The notes: generated from the letters alone by a model not told the origin. 64,000 bases of DNA from Sphingomonas sp. IC081 (GCF_006874585.1 NZ_CP029761.1:259001-323000); one strand, 5' to 3'. Shown: positions 17,122 through 26,198, counted from the stretch's first letter. Numbers and translations: made by a program.

Positions 17122-19313
17122 CAGGCTACGGCTTTCAGGCTCGGATCGTAGGCGGCAGGCACCGCGACACGCACGATGAACCCGTCGCCGGAATGGGCGA
17201 AGCTAACGTCGCCGCCGTGCGCGCGGGCGATCGAACGGCACACGGCCAGGCCGAGGCCGGAGCCCTTCTGGCCCGATTTACGCGCCGAATCGGTCCGATA
17301 GAACGGTTCGAAGGCGCGGTCGTATTCCTCTTCGGGGATACCGGGGCCGGTATCGACGATCTCGGCTACGGCCTCGCCGTCATTCAGGCTCACGCGCACG
17401 CGGGCGCGCTCACCGTACTTGATCGCGTTCTCGAGCAGGTTGTCGAGCAGGCGGCGGATGCCGACCGGATCGACGTCGACCGGGATATGGGTATTGTGTT
17501 CGATGGTGACGTCCCCGCCGACCAGCTGTGCATCGGCGACGCTGCTTGAGATCAGCTCGGCAAAGTCGGTGCGTTCGCGCGCGCCCGGTGTCGAGGCATC
17601 GCGGATGAAGCCGATGACCTGGCTAATCATCGCTTCCATCTCGGTCACTTCCTTGAGCAGCCCGTCGCGCTGCTCATCCGGCACGTCCTCGATGCGGAAG
17701 CGCAGCCGCGTGAGCGGGGTGCGCAAGTCGTGGCTGATCGCACCGACCATGGCGGTACGGTCGTCCACGAAGGCGCGCAGGCGATTGCGCATCTGGTTGA
17801 AGGCATTGGCGGCGCGGCCGATTTCGGCAGGGCCCGACAGCGGCAGGATTGTTGCCGAAGGGTCACGTCCGAGCAGTTCCGCAGCGCGCGCGAAATCGCG
17901 CAGCGGCAGGACGATGCGACGGGCGAACAGCCATGCGAGCGGGCTGACGATGGCGAGGCTGAGTGCGAACCACAGCATCACGCGCTTCTGCCAGGCATTG
18001 GGGAACGGCTCGGCACGGGGGGCGACCGCGACCCATTGGCCATTGGGGCGACGCAGCGCGGCCACGAAGTCGCCCTCGATGAAGGGGGGCGAGGTGAGGT
18101 CGAACAGGGTGCCGGCGGCATGGCGGAACGGGATCGGCTGCGGCGTCCCGGGCACCGCGGGGACTGGCTGCCCGGTGCCGGGCGTTGTCGGCGCCTGTAG
18201 GGTTTCGCTGGCAGATGGCGAGGGGGCCGCCAGCGGGATCACCGGGACGGTCATGCGCGGCGGGTCGCTGAGTGCGCGAGCTGTGGCTGTTGCCGTCGCT
18301 GCCGGCGCGGAGCTCGCCTGTGTGGTCCGGGGCAGATCGCCGATGCCGGGAAGCACTGGCACCTGGCCGCCGATGCGGCCAATGCCGCCGGTACCGGTAC
18401 CGCCAATGCCGTGATTGCCGAGGCCGCCAAAACCGCCGGGGCGGACGCCCTCCTGACCGATGCCCTGGCCTTGCCCATTTCCGGGGAAGTTGCCGACAGG
18501 AGTGCCGCCACTGCCGGAACTACCGCCATTGGTTCCGCCAGGCACGCCCGGGCTCCCACCGGGAGAGCCGGCCTGTGTTCCGCCAGCCTGTGACCCGCCA
18601 GCCTGGCTGGGCGCGGGTAGGCCGGACGGCCTTTCGCCGCCGATCTGCCCGCCCCCGATCTGTCCGCCCCCGATCTGTCCGCCGGGGACATGGTTGCCCG
18701 GGAGCCTGCCGCTCGGCAGGCGCCCGCCGGGCAACTGGGCGCCGGGCATTTGACCGCCGGGGCGACCGCCGGGGAACTGGCCTCCGGGGAAATGCCCCCC
18801 GGGCATGCCGGCCGGGCCGGGCATGCCGCCGGCCGGCGGGCCGCCCGGGATCGATTGGGCGTCGGCCTTGCCCACCAGCATCGTCGACAGGGCCGAAGGT
18901 GCGGCCGGATTGTCACGGATGGCCAGCGGCGAGCGGGACTTGGCAGGGACGGCGACTCCGCCCACCGGAAGCTGTGTGTAGAAGGCGAGAACCACGTCTT
19001 CACTGCGCCGGTCGAGCCGGTTCGCCAGTGCCTCGCGCGAGGATTCGGATACCAGCCAGCCCTGTCCGCTGACGTCCGGCGGGCCGATCATCGTCTTGCG
19101 CTCGAGGCGATCGAGCACCTCGCCATCGGCGTCGCTGCCGCGCAAGGCGCGGGCAACATCGTCGATGTTCCAGCGCGCGGTCGGGCTGGGCGGAAGGATC
19201 ACCGTCAGCCCGAGCGTCACCAGTTGCGCGCCGATCAGCGCACAGACGAGAATGGCGATCATCTGGATCGCCAGTGGAAGGCCGATTCGGTTGGTGAGGC
19301 GTGGCAGCGTCAT
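17121..19313 (-). CDS. Sensor histidine kinase with collagen-like Gly/Pro-rich periplasmic insert
   Basis: A 730-residue membrane kinase. TM1 is near residues 14-40 and TM2 near 446-465. HAMP (about 466-518), HisKA with H528 (AISHDLRTPLTRLR) and HATPase (N625/N629, DTGPGIP 654-660, GSGLGL 684-689) follow in order. The oddity is the periplasmic part of about 400 residues: residues 155-315 are almost entirely PGG, GGQ and GXP repeats, including three tandem GGQIG units, flanked by Pro/Ala/Thr-rich linkers. A more ordinary sensor-like segment surrounds it (DVVLAFYTQLPVGG before, FIEGDFVAALRRPNGQWVAV after). The gene couples by ATGA to a barrel protein. Its likely partner regulator is the divergent OmpR-type gene at 20021, which is inferred from proximity. 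Confidence 0.92.
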   Translation of the reverse strand: MTLPRLTNRIGLPLAIQMIAILVCALIGAQLVTLGLTVILPPSPTARWNIDDVARALRGSDADGEVLDRLERKTMIGPPDVSGQGWLVSESSREALANRLDRRSEDVVLAFYTQLPVGGVAVPAKSRSPLAIRDNPAAPSALSTMLVGKADAQSIPGGPPAGGMPGPAGMPGGHFPGGQFPGGRPGGQMPGAQLPGGRLPSGRLPGNHVPGGQIGGGQIGGGQIGGERPSGLPAPSQAGGSQAGGTQAGSPGGSPGVPGGTNGGSSGSGGTPVGNFPGNGQGQGIGQEGVRPGGFGGLGNHGIGGTGTGGIGRIGGQVPVLPGIGDLPRTTQASSAPAATATATARALSDPPRMTVPVIPLAAPSPSASETLQAPTTPGTGQPVPAVPGTPQPIPFRHAAGTLFDLTSPPFIEGDFVAALRRPNGQWVAVAPRAEPFPNAWQKRVMLWFALSLAIVSPLAWLFARRIVLPLRDFARAAELLGRDPSATILPLSGPAEIGRAANAFNQMRNRLRAFVDDRTAMVGAISHDLRTPLTRLRFRIEDVPDEQRDGLLKEVTEMEAMISQVIGFIRDASTPGARERTDFAELISSSVADAQLVGGDVTIEHNTHIPVDVDPVGIRRLLDNLLENAIKYGERARVRVSLNDGEAVAEIVDTGPGIPEEEYDRAFEPFYRTDSARKSGQKGSGLGLAVCRSIARAHGGDVSFAHSGDGFIVRVAVPAAYDPSLKAVA
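18642..18686. repeat. Three 15-bp tandem repeats inside the kinase gene
   Basis: The unit GATCTGYCCGCCCCC occurs three times in a row and encodes GGQIG on the leftward strand. Such in-frame repeats can change number by slippage without breaking the gene. Confidence 0.8.
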
Positions 19314-19386
19314 GATCGCGGCCTTGCCACGGATTGGCTGCGAATTCGAGCCGAAGCCATGTCATCGCGGGCTGGCGATGCAAGTT

Positions 19387-19473
19387 GCGGAGCGGGCTCG
19401 AAAGAGAGGGACACGTCCCTTTCGAACCCGCTCCGCGTCTCCGCCCAGCGGCATGAAGCCGCGTGGCGGAGAC
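19387..19473. promoter_or_regulatory. Two consecutive long hairpins upstream of the kinase
   Basis: Hairpin 1 (19387-19436) pairs GCGGAGCGGG with CCCGCTCCGC and continues inward with TCGAAAG and GGA on a central ACACGT. Hairpin 2 (19437-19473) pairs GTCTCCGCC with GGCGGAGAC and GCGGC with GCCGC. They lie 74-160 bp before the kinase start, in what would be its leader. No T tract follows. They may be cis-regulatory or a REP-type pair. The rest of 19314-20020 shows no supportable gene. Confidence 0.5.
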
Positions 19474-19939
19474 GGTCACCCCGGGTCCATTCCAGCAATC
19501 GTGTCCCCTGATCCGAGGCTGGAAGGCAATACTGTTCGCTCCGGTCCGATCGGCAGGCGTGCGGACCAAGGCTGGTTTGCGGAGGCGCGTAGCACTGTGA
19601 TGTTACATTTCGCGGACCGTCCACCGTGCTTCCCCCATGCAGCAATGAAGATGAACCGAGCGTGTGCGATGTGGCTCGGAAAAATCCGGGACCACCGACG
19701 GGCAGGGCGGGTGCGACTACGTGACCTGCGGCGTCGGTGGCCCCGGCACCGTCCGGCGCCTTGGCGGTAGCGTGACGGACGGCGTTGCCGGTTGCCCAAA
19801 AGGCAGGCTGGTGGCGTTCGGGCGCGGCGGGGGATGCCGGTAACCCGAGGCCGCCTGCCCCGTGGGTCGAGACCTGGCGAACTGGATAGTTCATGGGAGG
19901 CTAGGTCGCCGCTGGAGTTTGCTCGGCGATTTCGCTGTG

Positions 19940-19966
19940 GTTGCAGTCATGTTGCAGGATGTTGCA
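19940..19966 (+). promoter_or_regulatory. Three phased GTTGCA boxes upstream of the response regulator
   Basis: GTTGCA occurs at 19940, 19951 and 19961, spaced 11 and 10 bp, one helical turn apart. OmpR-family regulators typically bind such direct repeats. They lie 55-80 bp before the regulator start, suggesting autoregulation. Confidence 0.55.
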
Positions 19967-20020
19967 ATTTGCCGATCCGGCTGAAATGCGACTGGAACAC
20001 GGGGTTTCTATTGGGGTGCA

Positions 20021-20836
20021 ATGATCCTAGAACAACCCTCGATGGACCTGCAGACCCGCATTCTCATCGTTGATGACGATGAAGGCATTCGTTCGCTGAT
20101 CGGCGAGTTTCTCGGCAAGCATGGATATGCAACCGAAACGGCGGCCGATCCCGAAGCCATGCGCGCCTTGCTGGCGCAGGAGCGCTTTGACCTGATCGTG
20201 CTCGACGTGATGATGCCGCGCGAGGATGGCCTGACCGCCTTGCGCCAGCTCGGGCCTGATGCGCCGCCTGTTATCATGCTTTCGGCGGTGGGCAGCGATG
20301 TGGATCGTATTGTCGGGCTCGAGATGGGCGCGGACGACTACCTTGCCAAGCCCTGCAACCCCAGGGAGCTTCTGGCGCGCATTCGCACCGTGCTGCGCCG
20401 CCGTGCCCCGGTTCAGGGGGCGTCGGCGCCCGTGCTCACGATCGTGTCCGACCGCAGCGAATTTGTCCCGGTCGCCGAAGACGTGAATTCCGGAGAAGTC
20501 CTGCGGTTCGCCGGCTGGCGCATGGATCTGGGCCTGCGCCTGCTGTTTGATCCGACCGGCAAGCTCATTTCCCTTTCCGATGGCGAATTCCGCCTGCTTC
20601 GCGCGTTTGCCGAGCATCCGCGCCGGGTTCTGACCCGTGATCAATTGCTCGACTGGTCGCGCGGCGAGGACAGCGAGCTTTACGACCGGGCGATCGATGT
20701 CCAGCTCTCGCGCCTGCGCCGCAAGCTCGCCGATGGCGACGGCGGCGGCGACATCATTCGTACCGTGCGCAACGAAGGGTATCTGTTCGTCCCTTCCGTG
20801 ATTCCTGCTGTCGTGCCCGGAGGGAATGCGCAGTAG
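20021..20836 (+). CDS. OmpR-family two-component response regulator
   Basis: A 271-residue transcription factor. The receiver domain has the acidic pocket DDDEG, phosphoacceptor D62 (LIVLDVMMP) and K110 (YLAKPCNP). The position usually Thr is Ser (IMLSAVGS). The C-terminal winged helix is clear (SDGEFRLLRAFAEHPRRVLTR, then IDVQLSRLRRKL and RNEGYLFV). A linker of about 45 residues between the domains is longer than usual. ATG 20021 follows TTGGGGTGCA; ATG 20042 is an alternative. Divergent from the collagen-like kinase and directly upstream of the lipoprotein and autotransporter genes, which are possible targets. Confidence 0.92.
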   Translation: MILEQPSMDLQTRILIVDDDEGIRSLIGEFLGKHGYATETAADPEAMRALLAQERFDLIVLDVMMPREDGLTALRQLGPDAPPVIMLSAVGSDVDRIVGLEMGADDYLAKPCNPRELLARIRTVLRRRAPVQGASAPVLTIVSDRSEFVPVAEDVNSGEVLRFAGWRMDLGLRLLFDPTGKLISLSDGEFRLLRAFAEHPRRVLTRDQLLDWSRGEDSELYDRAIDVQLSRLRRKLADGDGGGDIIRTVRNEGYLFVPSVIPAVVPGGNAQ

Positions 20837-20851
20837 ACCGAAATATTTGGT
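20837..20851. promoter_or_regulatory. AT-rich near-palindrome after the regulator stop
   Basis: ACCGAAATATTTGGT begins right after the regulator stop codon and is nearly its own reverse complement. It precedes the lipoprotein gene by about 120 bp and could be an operator; there is no further support. Confidence 0.3.
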
Positions 20852-20972
20852 TATACTGTTGAAATTCTTGTGAAATCTTGCCGCAAAGGCCGGCTTCCAG
20901 TCCTGCTCCCGAGTGTCCCGTGGCCCGACCCAATCCGGTCGGGGCGGTGCGAACGCGAGGGAGATTGTCTTG

Positions 20973-21938
20973 GTGCATCACGGAGAGGGGCCGGAAGGCC
21001 GGGAGCAGGGCGTTGACGATCATGACCGCGGGCTGGTTCACGATCTCGGCGTAATTCGCGAAAGGCTGATGGGGCGGCGGCGCGCGCTGGCGTTCCTGGC
21101 CAGTGCCGGTACGGCAGTGACGGTGGCGGCCTGCGGCGGCGACGATTCATCGGGTTCGAGCTCCGGTTCTTCGAGTTCCACTTCGTCGACCACGTCGACA
21201 TCCTCGTCCTCAGGCTCCACCACCGGCAGTTCGACGACCAGCACTTCGTCGACCTCTGGCGATACCTCGTCCTCCTGTGTCGCCGACGCTTCCGAAACCA
21301 ATGGACCCTATCCGGCCGACGGCACCAACTCTTCGAGCGGCTCGACCTCGAACGTCCTGACGGTCAGCGGTGTCGAGCGCTCTGACATCCGCTCCAGCTT
21401 CATCAATTCGACCACGACGGCCACCGGCGTCCAGCTCGACATCACGCTGCAGCTGGTCGACGTCAACAACGGCTGTTCGGCCATCGCAGGGGCGGCCATC
21501 TACATCTGGCACTGCGATGCCTATGGCCGCTATTCGCTCTATTCAAGCGGCATAACCACCGAAAGCTACCTTCGCGGGGTGCAGGTCACCGACAGCGAGG
21601 GCAAGGTCACGTTCACGACGATCTACCCCGGGTGCTATTCGGGCCGCTGGCCGCACATTCACTTCGAGATCTTCACAGATGGTCTTGCCAGCACCAGCAC
21701 CGGCCGGACTGCGAGCCTGATCTCGCAGCTGGCGATGCCGGCTGCGGTCAACACCGCGATCTATTCGGGCGACACGCGCTACACCTCGAGCATCGCCAAC
21801 TACAACGCGATCTCGCTCTCGTCCGATAACGTGTTCGGCGACAACACCTCGGCGCAGTTGGCCCAGATGACCCCGAGCCTCACCGGTAGCGTATCGGCCG
21901 GATACACCGGCAGTGCGCTGATCGGCATCGCCACCTGA
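20973..21938 (+). CDS. Intradiol-dioxygenase-like exported lipoprotein with Ser/Thr-rich linker
   Basis: The domain from about residue 95 has the intradiol ring-cleavage fold signatures: IYIWHCDAYGRYS, then FTTIYPGCYSGRWPHIHFEIF, which supplies the Tyr, His, His iron ligands (the usual PGWY is PGCY here). Upstream are a twin-arginine/lipobox signal MGRRRALAFLASAGTAVTVA followed by Ala-Cys, then 50 residues of almost pure Ser/Thr/Gly. GTG 20973 is preferred because it follows GAGGGAGA and includes HDRGLVHDLGVIRE, a leader I recall in related exported dioxygenases; ATG 21069 would give a standard signal peptide. A surface or periplasmic aromatic dioxygenase is likely; substrate unknown. Confidence 0.82.
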   Translation: MHHGEGPEGREQGVDDHDRGLVHDLGVIRERLMGRRRALAFLASAGTAVTVAACGGDDSSGSSSGSSSSTSSTTSTSSSSGSTTGSSTTSTSSTSGDTSSSCVADASETNGPYPADGTNSSSGSTSNVLTVSGVERSDIRSSFINSTTTATGVQLDITLQLVDVNNGCSAIAGAAIYIWHCDAYGRYSLYSSGITTESYLRGVQVTDSEGKVTFTTIYPGCYSGRWPHIHFEIFTDGLASTSTGRTASLISQLAMPAAVNTAIYSGDTRYTSSIANYNAISLSSDNVFGDNTSAQLAQMTPSLTGSVSAGYTGSALIGIAT

Positions 21939-21986
21939 CCGGCCCCCGGCATTCGATTTTCTCCAAGAAAGAGTGCGATTAACATT

Positions 21987-24900
21987 ATGAATTCGCTTCA
22001 TTCATCGACCAGCCTGGGGGCGCTGGTGCTGGCTCTCGTCGCCAGCCCGACCCTTGCCGCCACCACTGTCAAGACCGACACGACCACGGCGCAAGTGACC
22101 TCTACCGCAGGCGACGTCACCGTCACCGACGCCGGCACGATCACGCTGTCCAGCGGTAATGCCATCACCGTCGACAGCAACAATGCCGTCGACGTCGAAG
22201 GCGGGCTCGCGCTGGGTGGCGCGGACGGTGCGACCGGCATCGCCGTCAATGCCGGCACCACCTCGACCGTGACGGTGGGCGAGGATGCGACCATCGCCGT
22301 CAAGGAAGACTTCGTTCCGGACGACGACAACAGCGACGGTTACGCGGACGGCGCCATTGCATCGGCAAGCAACCGTTACGGCATTCATGTGCTTTCGGGG
22401 GCGACCACCAGCGGCTCCATCAGCAATGCCGGCGTGATCACGGTCGAAGGGTTGAACTCGGGCGGCATCGTGGTCGATTCGGACTATGTCGGCAACATCA
22501 CCAATACCGGGACCATCAAGGTGCTCGGTGACAATTCGGTCGGCATCTCGACGCAGGCGGTCGACGGCGACATAACCCTCGACGGTACCGTCACCGTGGT
22601 GGGGGCAGGGGCGCAGGACCTGGTCGTCAATGGCGATGTTTCGGGCTCGGTGATCATCGAGGGCGCCGTTTCCCAGGCCACGTCCTTCACCGATGACGAC
22701 GGCGACACCCTCGTGCTTTCCCGCGCCGCGCTGCGAACGGGCGCGGCAGCGGTGGAGATCAACGGCAACGTGGATGGCGGCATCTACGTGACGGCGCCCG
22801 ATCCCGACGATGATGACGATGACACCGGCACCGGTTCGATCACGTCCTACGGAACTTCGCCGGCGATCCAGATCGGCGGAACCAGCGATATCACGATCGG
22901 CGGGGTTTCCAGCAATTCGGGCACGTATTCGCTGGCGATCGACGGGACCGTAAGCGCCAATTCGTACTATTCCAAGACGAATGCCTACGGGGTGGTGATC
23001 GGCGGCCAGGGGGGCAACGTCACTTTCACCGACGGCATCGGCGTGACCGGTACCCTGAGCGCCACCACCTACGATTCGGAAGCCACCGCGCTGCTCATCA
23101 ACGAGGGCAGTTCGGTCACCAGCCTGTACAACTCGGGCACGATTGCGGCGGTAATCTCCTCCCCGGGCGAAGGTGTCGCGACCGCGATCCGCGACTTGTC
23201 CGGCACGCTGACGACGATCAACAACACCGGCTACATTTCGGCCACCGGTTCGAGCACCGACACGCTGACCGCGATCGACCTGTCAGCCAACACCACCGGC
23301 GTAACGGTCAACCAGTACCTCAACGACGACGACGCCGAGACCAGTGCGGAGTATCTCGAGGACAACGACACCGATACCGACCCGACGGTCTACGCCAGCA
23401 TCAAGGGCAACATTCTCCTGGGCTCGGGCAACGATACGCTGAGCGCGTCGACCGGCACCATCATCGGCGACACCTACTTCGGTGCAGGCGACGATACTTT
23501 CTCGCTCTCGGGCAACGCGGCCTATACCGGCGACCTCTACTTCGGCACCGGAACAGCGACGGCTTCGCTCGCGGGGACGTCCACGTTCACCGGCAACATG
23601 GACTTTGCCGGCGAGACCGGCACGCTGACGCTTTCGGATTCGTCGGTCTATTCGGGCACCTTCTCGGATGCCGACAACCTTGCCGTGACCGTCAACAGCG
23701 GCGCCAAGCTGACGGCCAACGATACTGATACCAGCAGCTTCGGTACGCTGACGGTGGCGTCCGGCGGATCGCTCGGCGTCTATGTGGAGGACGGCAAGAG
23801 CTCGCTCTTCACCGTGACCAATGCCACGCTGGAAGATGGCGCCAAGGTCACCGCGACGGTGTCCGATCTCGGCACCGCCGAGGGAACCTACACGGTCCTC
23901 ACCGCCGACAACCTCAACGTGGAAGGCTCGCTCGATTCGACCGACACCGACCTGCCGTTCATCTACAACGGCGATGTCACGAGCGATGCCAACAACATCT
24001 ACCTGACCATCGAGCGCAAGACGACCGACGAACTCGGCCTGACCAAGAGCGAGGCGTCAGGCTGGAACGCCATCTACCAGACGGCCCAGAACGACGACGA
24101 GATCACCGAGAGCCTGTTGCAGGTCGAGGATTCGGCGACTCTGCAGAAGCAGGTTTCGGCGCTGCTGCCCGACCATGCGGGTGGCATCTTCGATGCGGTC
24201 ACCACTGCCGACCGTCTTGTCGCACGCCACCTTTCCGACGAGACGACGATGTTCGATATCTCAGACGTCGGCGGCTGGCTGGAGCCGCTCTACTGGCGCA
24301 ACAGCAAGGATGCGGGCAGCACCGCTGGCTACAAGAGCAGCGGCTGGGGCATCTCGGCCGGGTTCGAGCGGCACCTCGATATCGGTTACGTGGGCGTGTC
24401 CTATGCCTGGCTTCAGGGCAATGTGAAGGACAACGGCGGCAGCGGAAATCTCGATGTCGGCCAGCACGACTTTGGCGTGTTCTGGCGCACCGCCTCGGGC
24501 CCGCTGATGGCCTGGGCCCGTCTGGGGGCCTCGCGCATCTCGATCGATTCGACGCGCACCTATACTGGCACCATCGACGATACCGATTTCACGTATGATG
24601 CCGATGGCAAGTGGAACGGCTGGCTGCTCTCCGGCCTCGCCGGGGCTTCGTACAAGTTCCAGATGTCGCGCCGCCTGTTCCTCAAGCCCAAGCTGGAACT
24701 GGAGCAGTACTGGCTGAAGGAAAACGGCTACAGCGAAACCGCCGACAGCGATGCCATGGCGCTGACCGTCGCGAGCCGGACCAGCAAGGAGACCACTGTC
24801 ACGCCGACGCTGACCGCCTCGTACTCGCTGGGTTCGATCTCGCCCGACTGGCACCCGCTGACCTTCCAGTTCGAGGCTGGACGCCGCGAGATCCTGGCCG

Positions 24901-25121
24901 GCAACCTCGGCAGCACGACCGCCTATTTCAACGGCGGCGACAGCTACGATGCGGGCGAGAGCTTCACGATCACGCCGGAAAGCCTCAAGGGCGCGTGGAT
25001 CGGTGAAGCCGCGGTGCTGGCGGGCGGCTACGACTTCACGTGGAAGATCGCGGCCCGGACCGAACAGTCGAGCACCAACACGTCCTATTCGCTGCGCGCC
25101 TCGCTCAGTGTCGCGTTCTGA
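21987..25121 (+). CDS. Autotransporter (type V secretion) with beta-solenoid passenger
   Basis: A 1044-residue protein with a signal peptide (cleavage near TLAAT), a passenger up to about residue 760 and a C-terminal autotransporter barrel. The passenger is a run of short Gly/Asn/Thr-rich turns such as GSISNAGVITVEGLNSGG, GNITNTGTIKVLGDNSVG and LGSGNDTLSASTG, typical of a beta-helix, with acidic clusters (DPDDDDDD) that may bind calcium. The barrel shows WGISAGFERHLDIGYVGVSYAW and ends SLRASLSVAF. No protease triad or known adhesin domain was seen. It starts 48 bp after the dioxygenase-like gene and is probably cotranscribed with it. Confidence 0.93.
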   Translation: MNSLHSSTSLGALVLALVASPTLAATTVKTDTTTAQVTSTAGDVTVTDAGTITLSSGNAITVDSNNAVDVEGGLALGGADGATGIAVNAGTTSTVTVGEDATIAVKEDFVPDDDNSDGYADGAIASASNRYGIHVLSGATTSGSISNAGVITVEGLNSGGIVVDSDYVGNITNTGTIKVLGDNSVGISTQAVDGDITLDGTVTVVGAGAQDLVVNGDVSGSVIIEGAVSQATSFTDDDGDTLVLSRAALRTGAAAVEINGNVDGGIYVTAPDPDDDDDDTGTGSITSYGTSPAIQIGGTSDITIGGVSSNSGTYSLAIDGTVSANSYYSKTNAYGVVIGGQGGNVTFTDGIGVTGTLSATTYDSEATALLINEGSSVTSLYNSGTIAAVISSPGEGVATAIRDLSGTLTTINNTGYISATGSSTDTLTAIDLSANTTGVTVNQYLNDDDAETSAEYLEDNDTDTDPTVYASIKGNILLGSGNDTLSASTGTIIGDTYFGAGDDTFSLSGNAAYTGDLYFGTGTATASLAGTSTFTGNMDFAGETGTLTLSDSSVYSGTFSDADNLAVTVNSGAKLTANDTDTSSFGTLTVASGGSLGVYVEDGKSSLFTVTNATLEDGAKVTATVSDLGTAEGTYTVLTADNLNVEGSLDSTDTDLPFIYNGDVTSDANNIYLTIERKTTDELGLTKSEASGWNAIYQTAQNDDEITESLLQVEDSATLQKQVSALLPDHAGGIFDAVTTADRLVARHLSDETTMFDISDVGGWLEPLYWRNSKDAGSTAGYKSSGWGISAGFERHLDIGYVGVSYAWLQGNVKDNGGSGNLDVGQHDFGVFWRTASGPLMAWARLGASRISIDSTRTYTGTIDDTDFTYDADGKWNGWLLSGLAGASYKFQMSRRLFLKPKLELEQYWLKENGYSETADSDAMALTVASRTSKETTVTPTLTASYSLGSISPDWHPLTFQFEAGRREILAGNLGSTTAYFNGGDSYDAGESFTITPESLKGAWIGEAAVLAGGYDFTWKIAARTEQSSTNTSYSLRASLSVAF

Positions 25122-25149
25122 TGAATTCCAAGCTGCCGTGATGCTGACG

Positions 25150-26198
25150 GGCTTTGTTGCGCAAATGCCCAAGGGATTCCGTTTGTGAATCCATGAGGTT
25201 ACGGAGCGACGATGAGCAAACCACTCCGCGCCCGTTACCGCACGACAAACTGGAAGTCCTACAACGCAGCGTTGGCGCAGAGAGGTTCGCTTCAGGTCTG
25301 GTTTGATCCTGGGATGCAGTGGCTGTCCGCGCCGACCGGCAAGCGCGGGCGGCAGCCTATGTTCTCGGATGCCGCGATCCAGGCCTGCCTAACGCTGAAG
25401 GGCGTGTTCAAGCTTCCCTTGCGCCAGACCACAGGCATGGTCGCCAGCCTTCTCAATATGGCAGGGCTTGATTGGCCAGTGCCGGATTTCAGCACTTTGA
25501 GTCGGAGGCAGAAGACCCTGCTTGTCGAGATCCCCTGTCAGCCCAGTTCCGCGCCGTTGCACCTGTTGATCGACAGCACGGGCATCAAGGCGGTGGGTGA
25601 CGGGGAATGGTGCAGACGCAAGCATGGTCCTTCCAAACGCCGCCAGTGGCGAAAGGTCCACCTGGGCGTGGACGCCGGGTCGTTGGAAATCCGCGCCATC
25701 GAAGTGACCGGGAGCCGGGTTGGCGATGCGCCCATGCTTCCCGAACTGCTGGAGCAGATACCACCCGGCCAAGCGATCGCGACCGTCAGCGCCGATGGCG
25801 CTTTTGACACAAGGGCCTGTCACGAAGCCATTGCCGCGCGCAATGCCTGTGCGATCATCCCCGCCCGCGGCAATGCAAAAGCCTGGCCCGAAAATACGCC
25901 GGGCCTTGCCGCCCGAAATGAAATCGTTCGCTCAAGCCGGCGGTTCGGCAGGGCAATCTGGAAGCGATGGAGCGGCTATCATCAGCGCAGTCTGGTTGAA
26001 ACGAAGATGCATTGCTTCAAGCTGCTGGGGGAACGCATCATGGCTCGAGACTTCGATCGTCAGGTCGCCGAAATGCAAATCCGCGCCGCCATCCTCAACC
26101 ACTTCACCGCACTCGGAAGGCCCCAAACTCAGCGTGTCGCGTGATCGATGCCTTCAAAGGATGACTGCTGACCTGCGATAGATTTGTACAACAAAGCC
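25150..26198 (+). mobile_element. IS5-family, IS903-group insertion sequence
   Basis: The 1049-bp element has terminal inverted repeats GGCTTTGTTGCGCAAAT (left) and GGCTTTGTTGTACAAAT (right, reverse complement). It is flanked by a perfect 9-bp direct repeat ATGCTGACG (25141-25149 and 26199-26207), the duplication length of the IS903 group. It sits 28 bp after the autotransporter stop, separating that gene from its hairpins at 26290-26377. Ends and transposase are intact, so the insertion is likely recent. Confidence 0.95.
25212..26144 (+). CDS. IS903-group transposase
   Basis: A 310-residue DDE transposase beginning MSKPLRARYRTTNWKSYNAA, closely reminiscent of IS903 (YRTTNW, RGSLQVWFDPG). 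Catalytic-region segments LLIDSTGIKAVG, SADGAFDTRACH and YHQRSLVETKMHCFK supply the two Asp and the Glu. Full length with no visible lesion, so it may be active. Confidence 0.95.
   Translation: MSKPLRARYRTTNWKSYNAALAQRGSLQVWFDPGMQWLSAPTGKRGRQPMFSDAAIQACLTLKGVFKLPLRQTTGMVASLLNMAGLDWPVPDFSTLSRRQKTLLVEIPCQPSSAPLHLLIDSTGIKAVGDGEWCRRKHGPSKRRQWRKVHLGVDAGSLEIRAIEVTGSRVGDAPMLPELLEQIPPGQAIATVSADGAFDTRACHEAIAARNACAIIPARGNAKAWPENTPGLAARNEIVRSSRRFGRAIWKRWSGYHQRSLVETKMHCFKLLGERIMARDFDRQVAEMQIRAAILNHFTALGRPQTQRVA

Noticed and set aside
18642..18686. Tandem repeats suggestive of a CRISPR array
   Set aside because: Units are contiguous with no spacers and encode GGQIG in frame in the kinase.
19310..19894. 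A 194-codon reverse frame upstream of the kinase
   Set aside because: It runs through the twin hairpins, lacks a start signal and shows no protein-like pattern.
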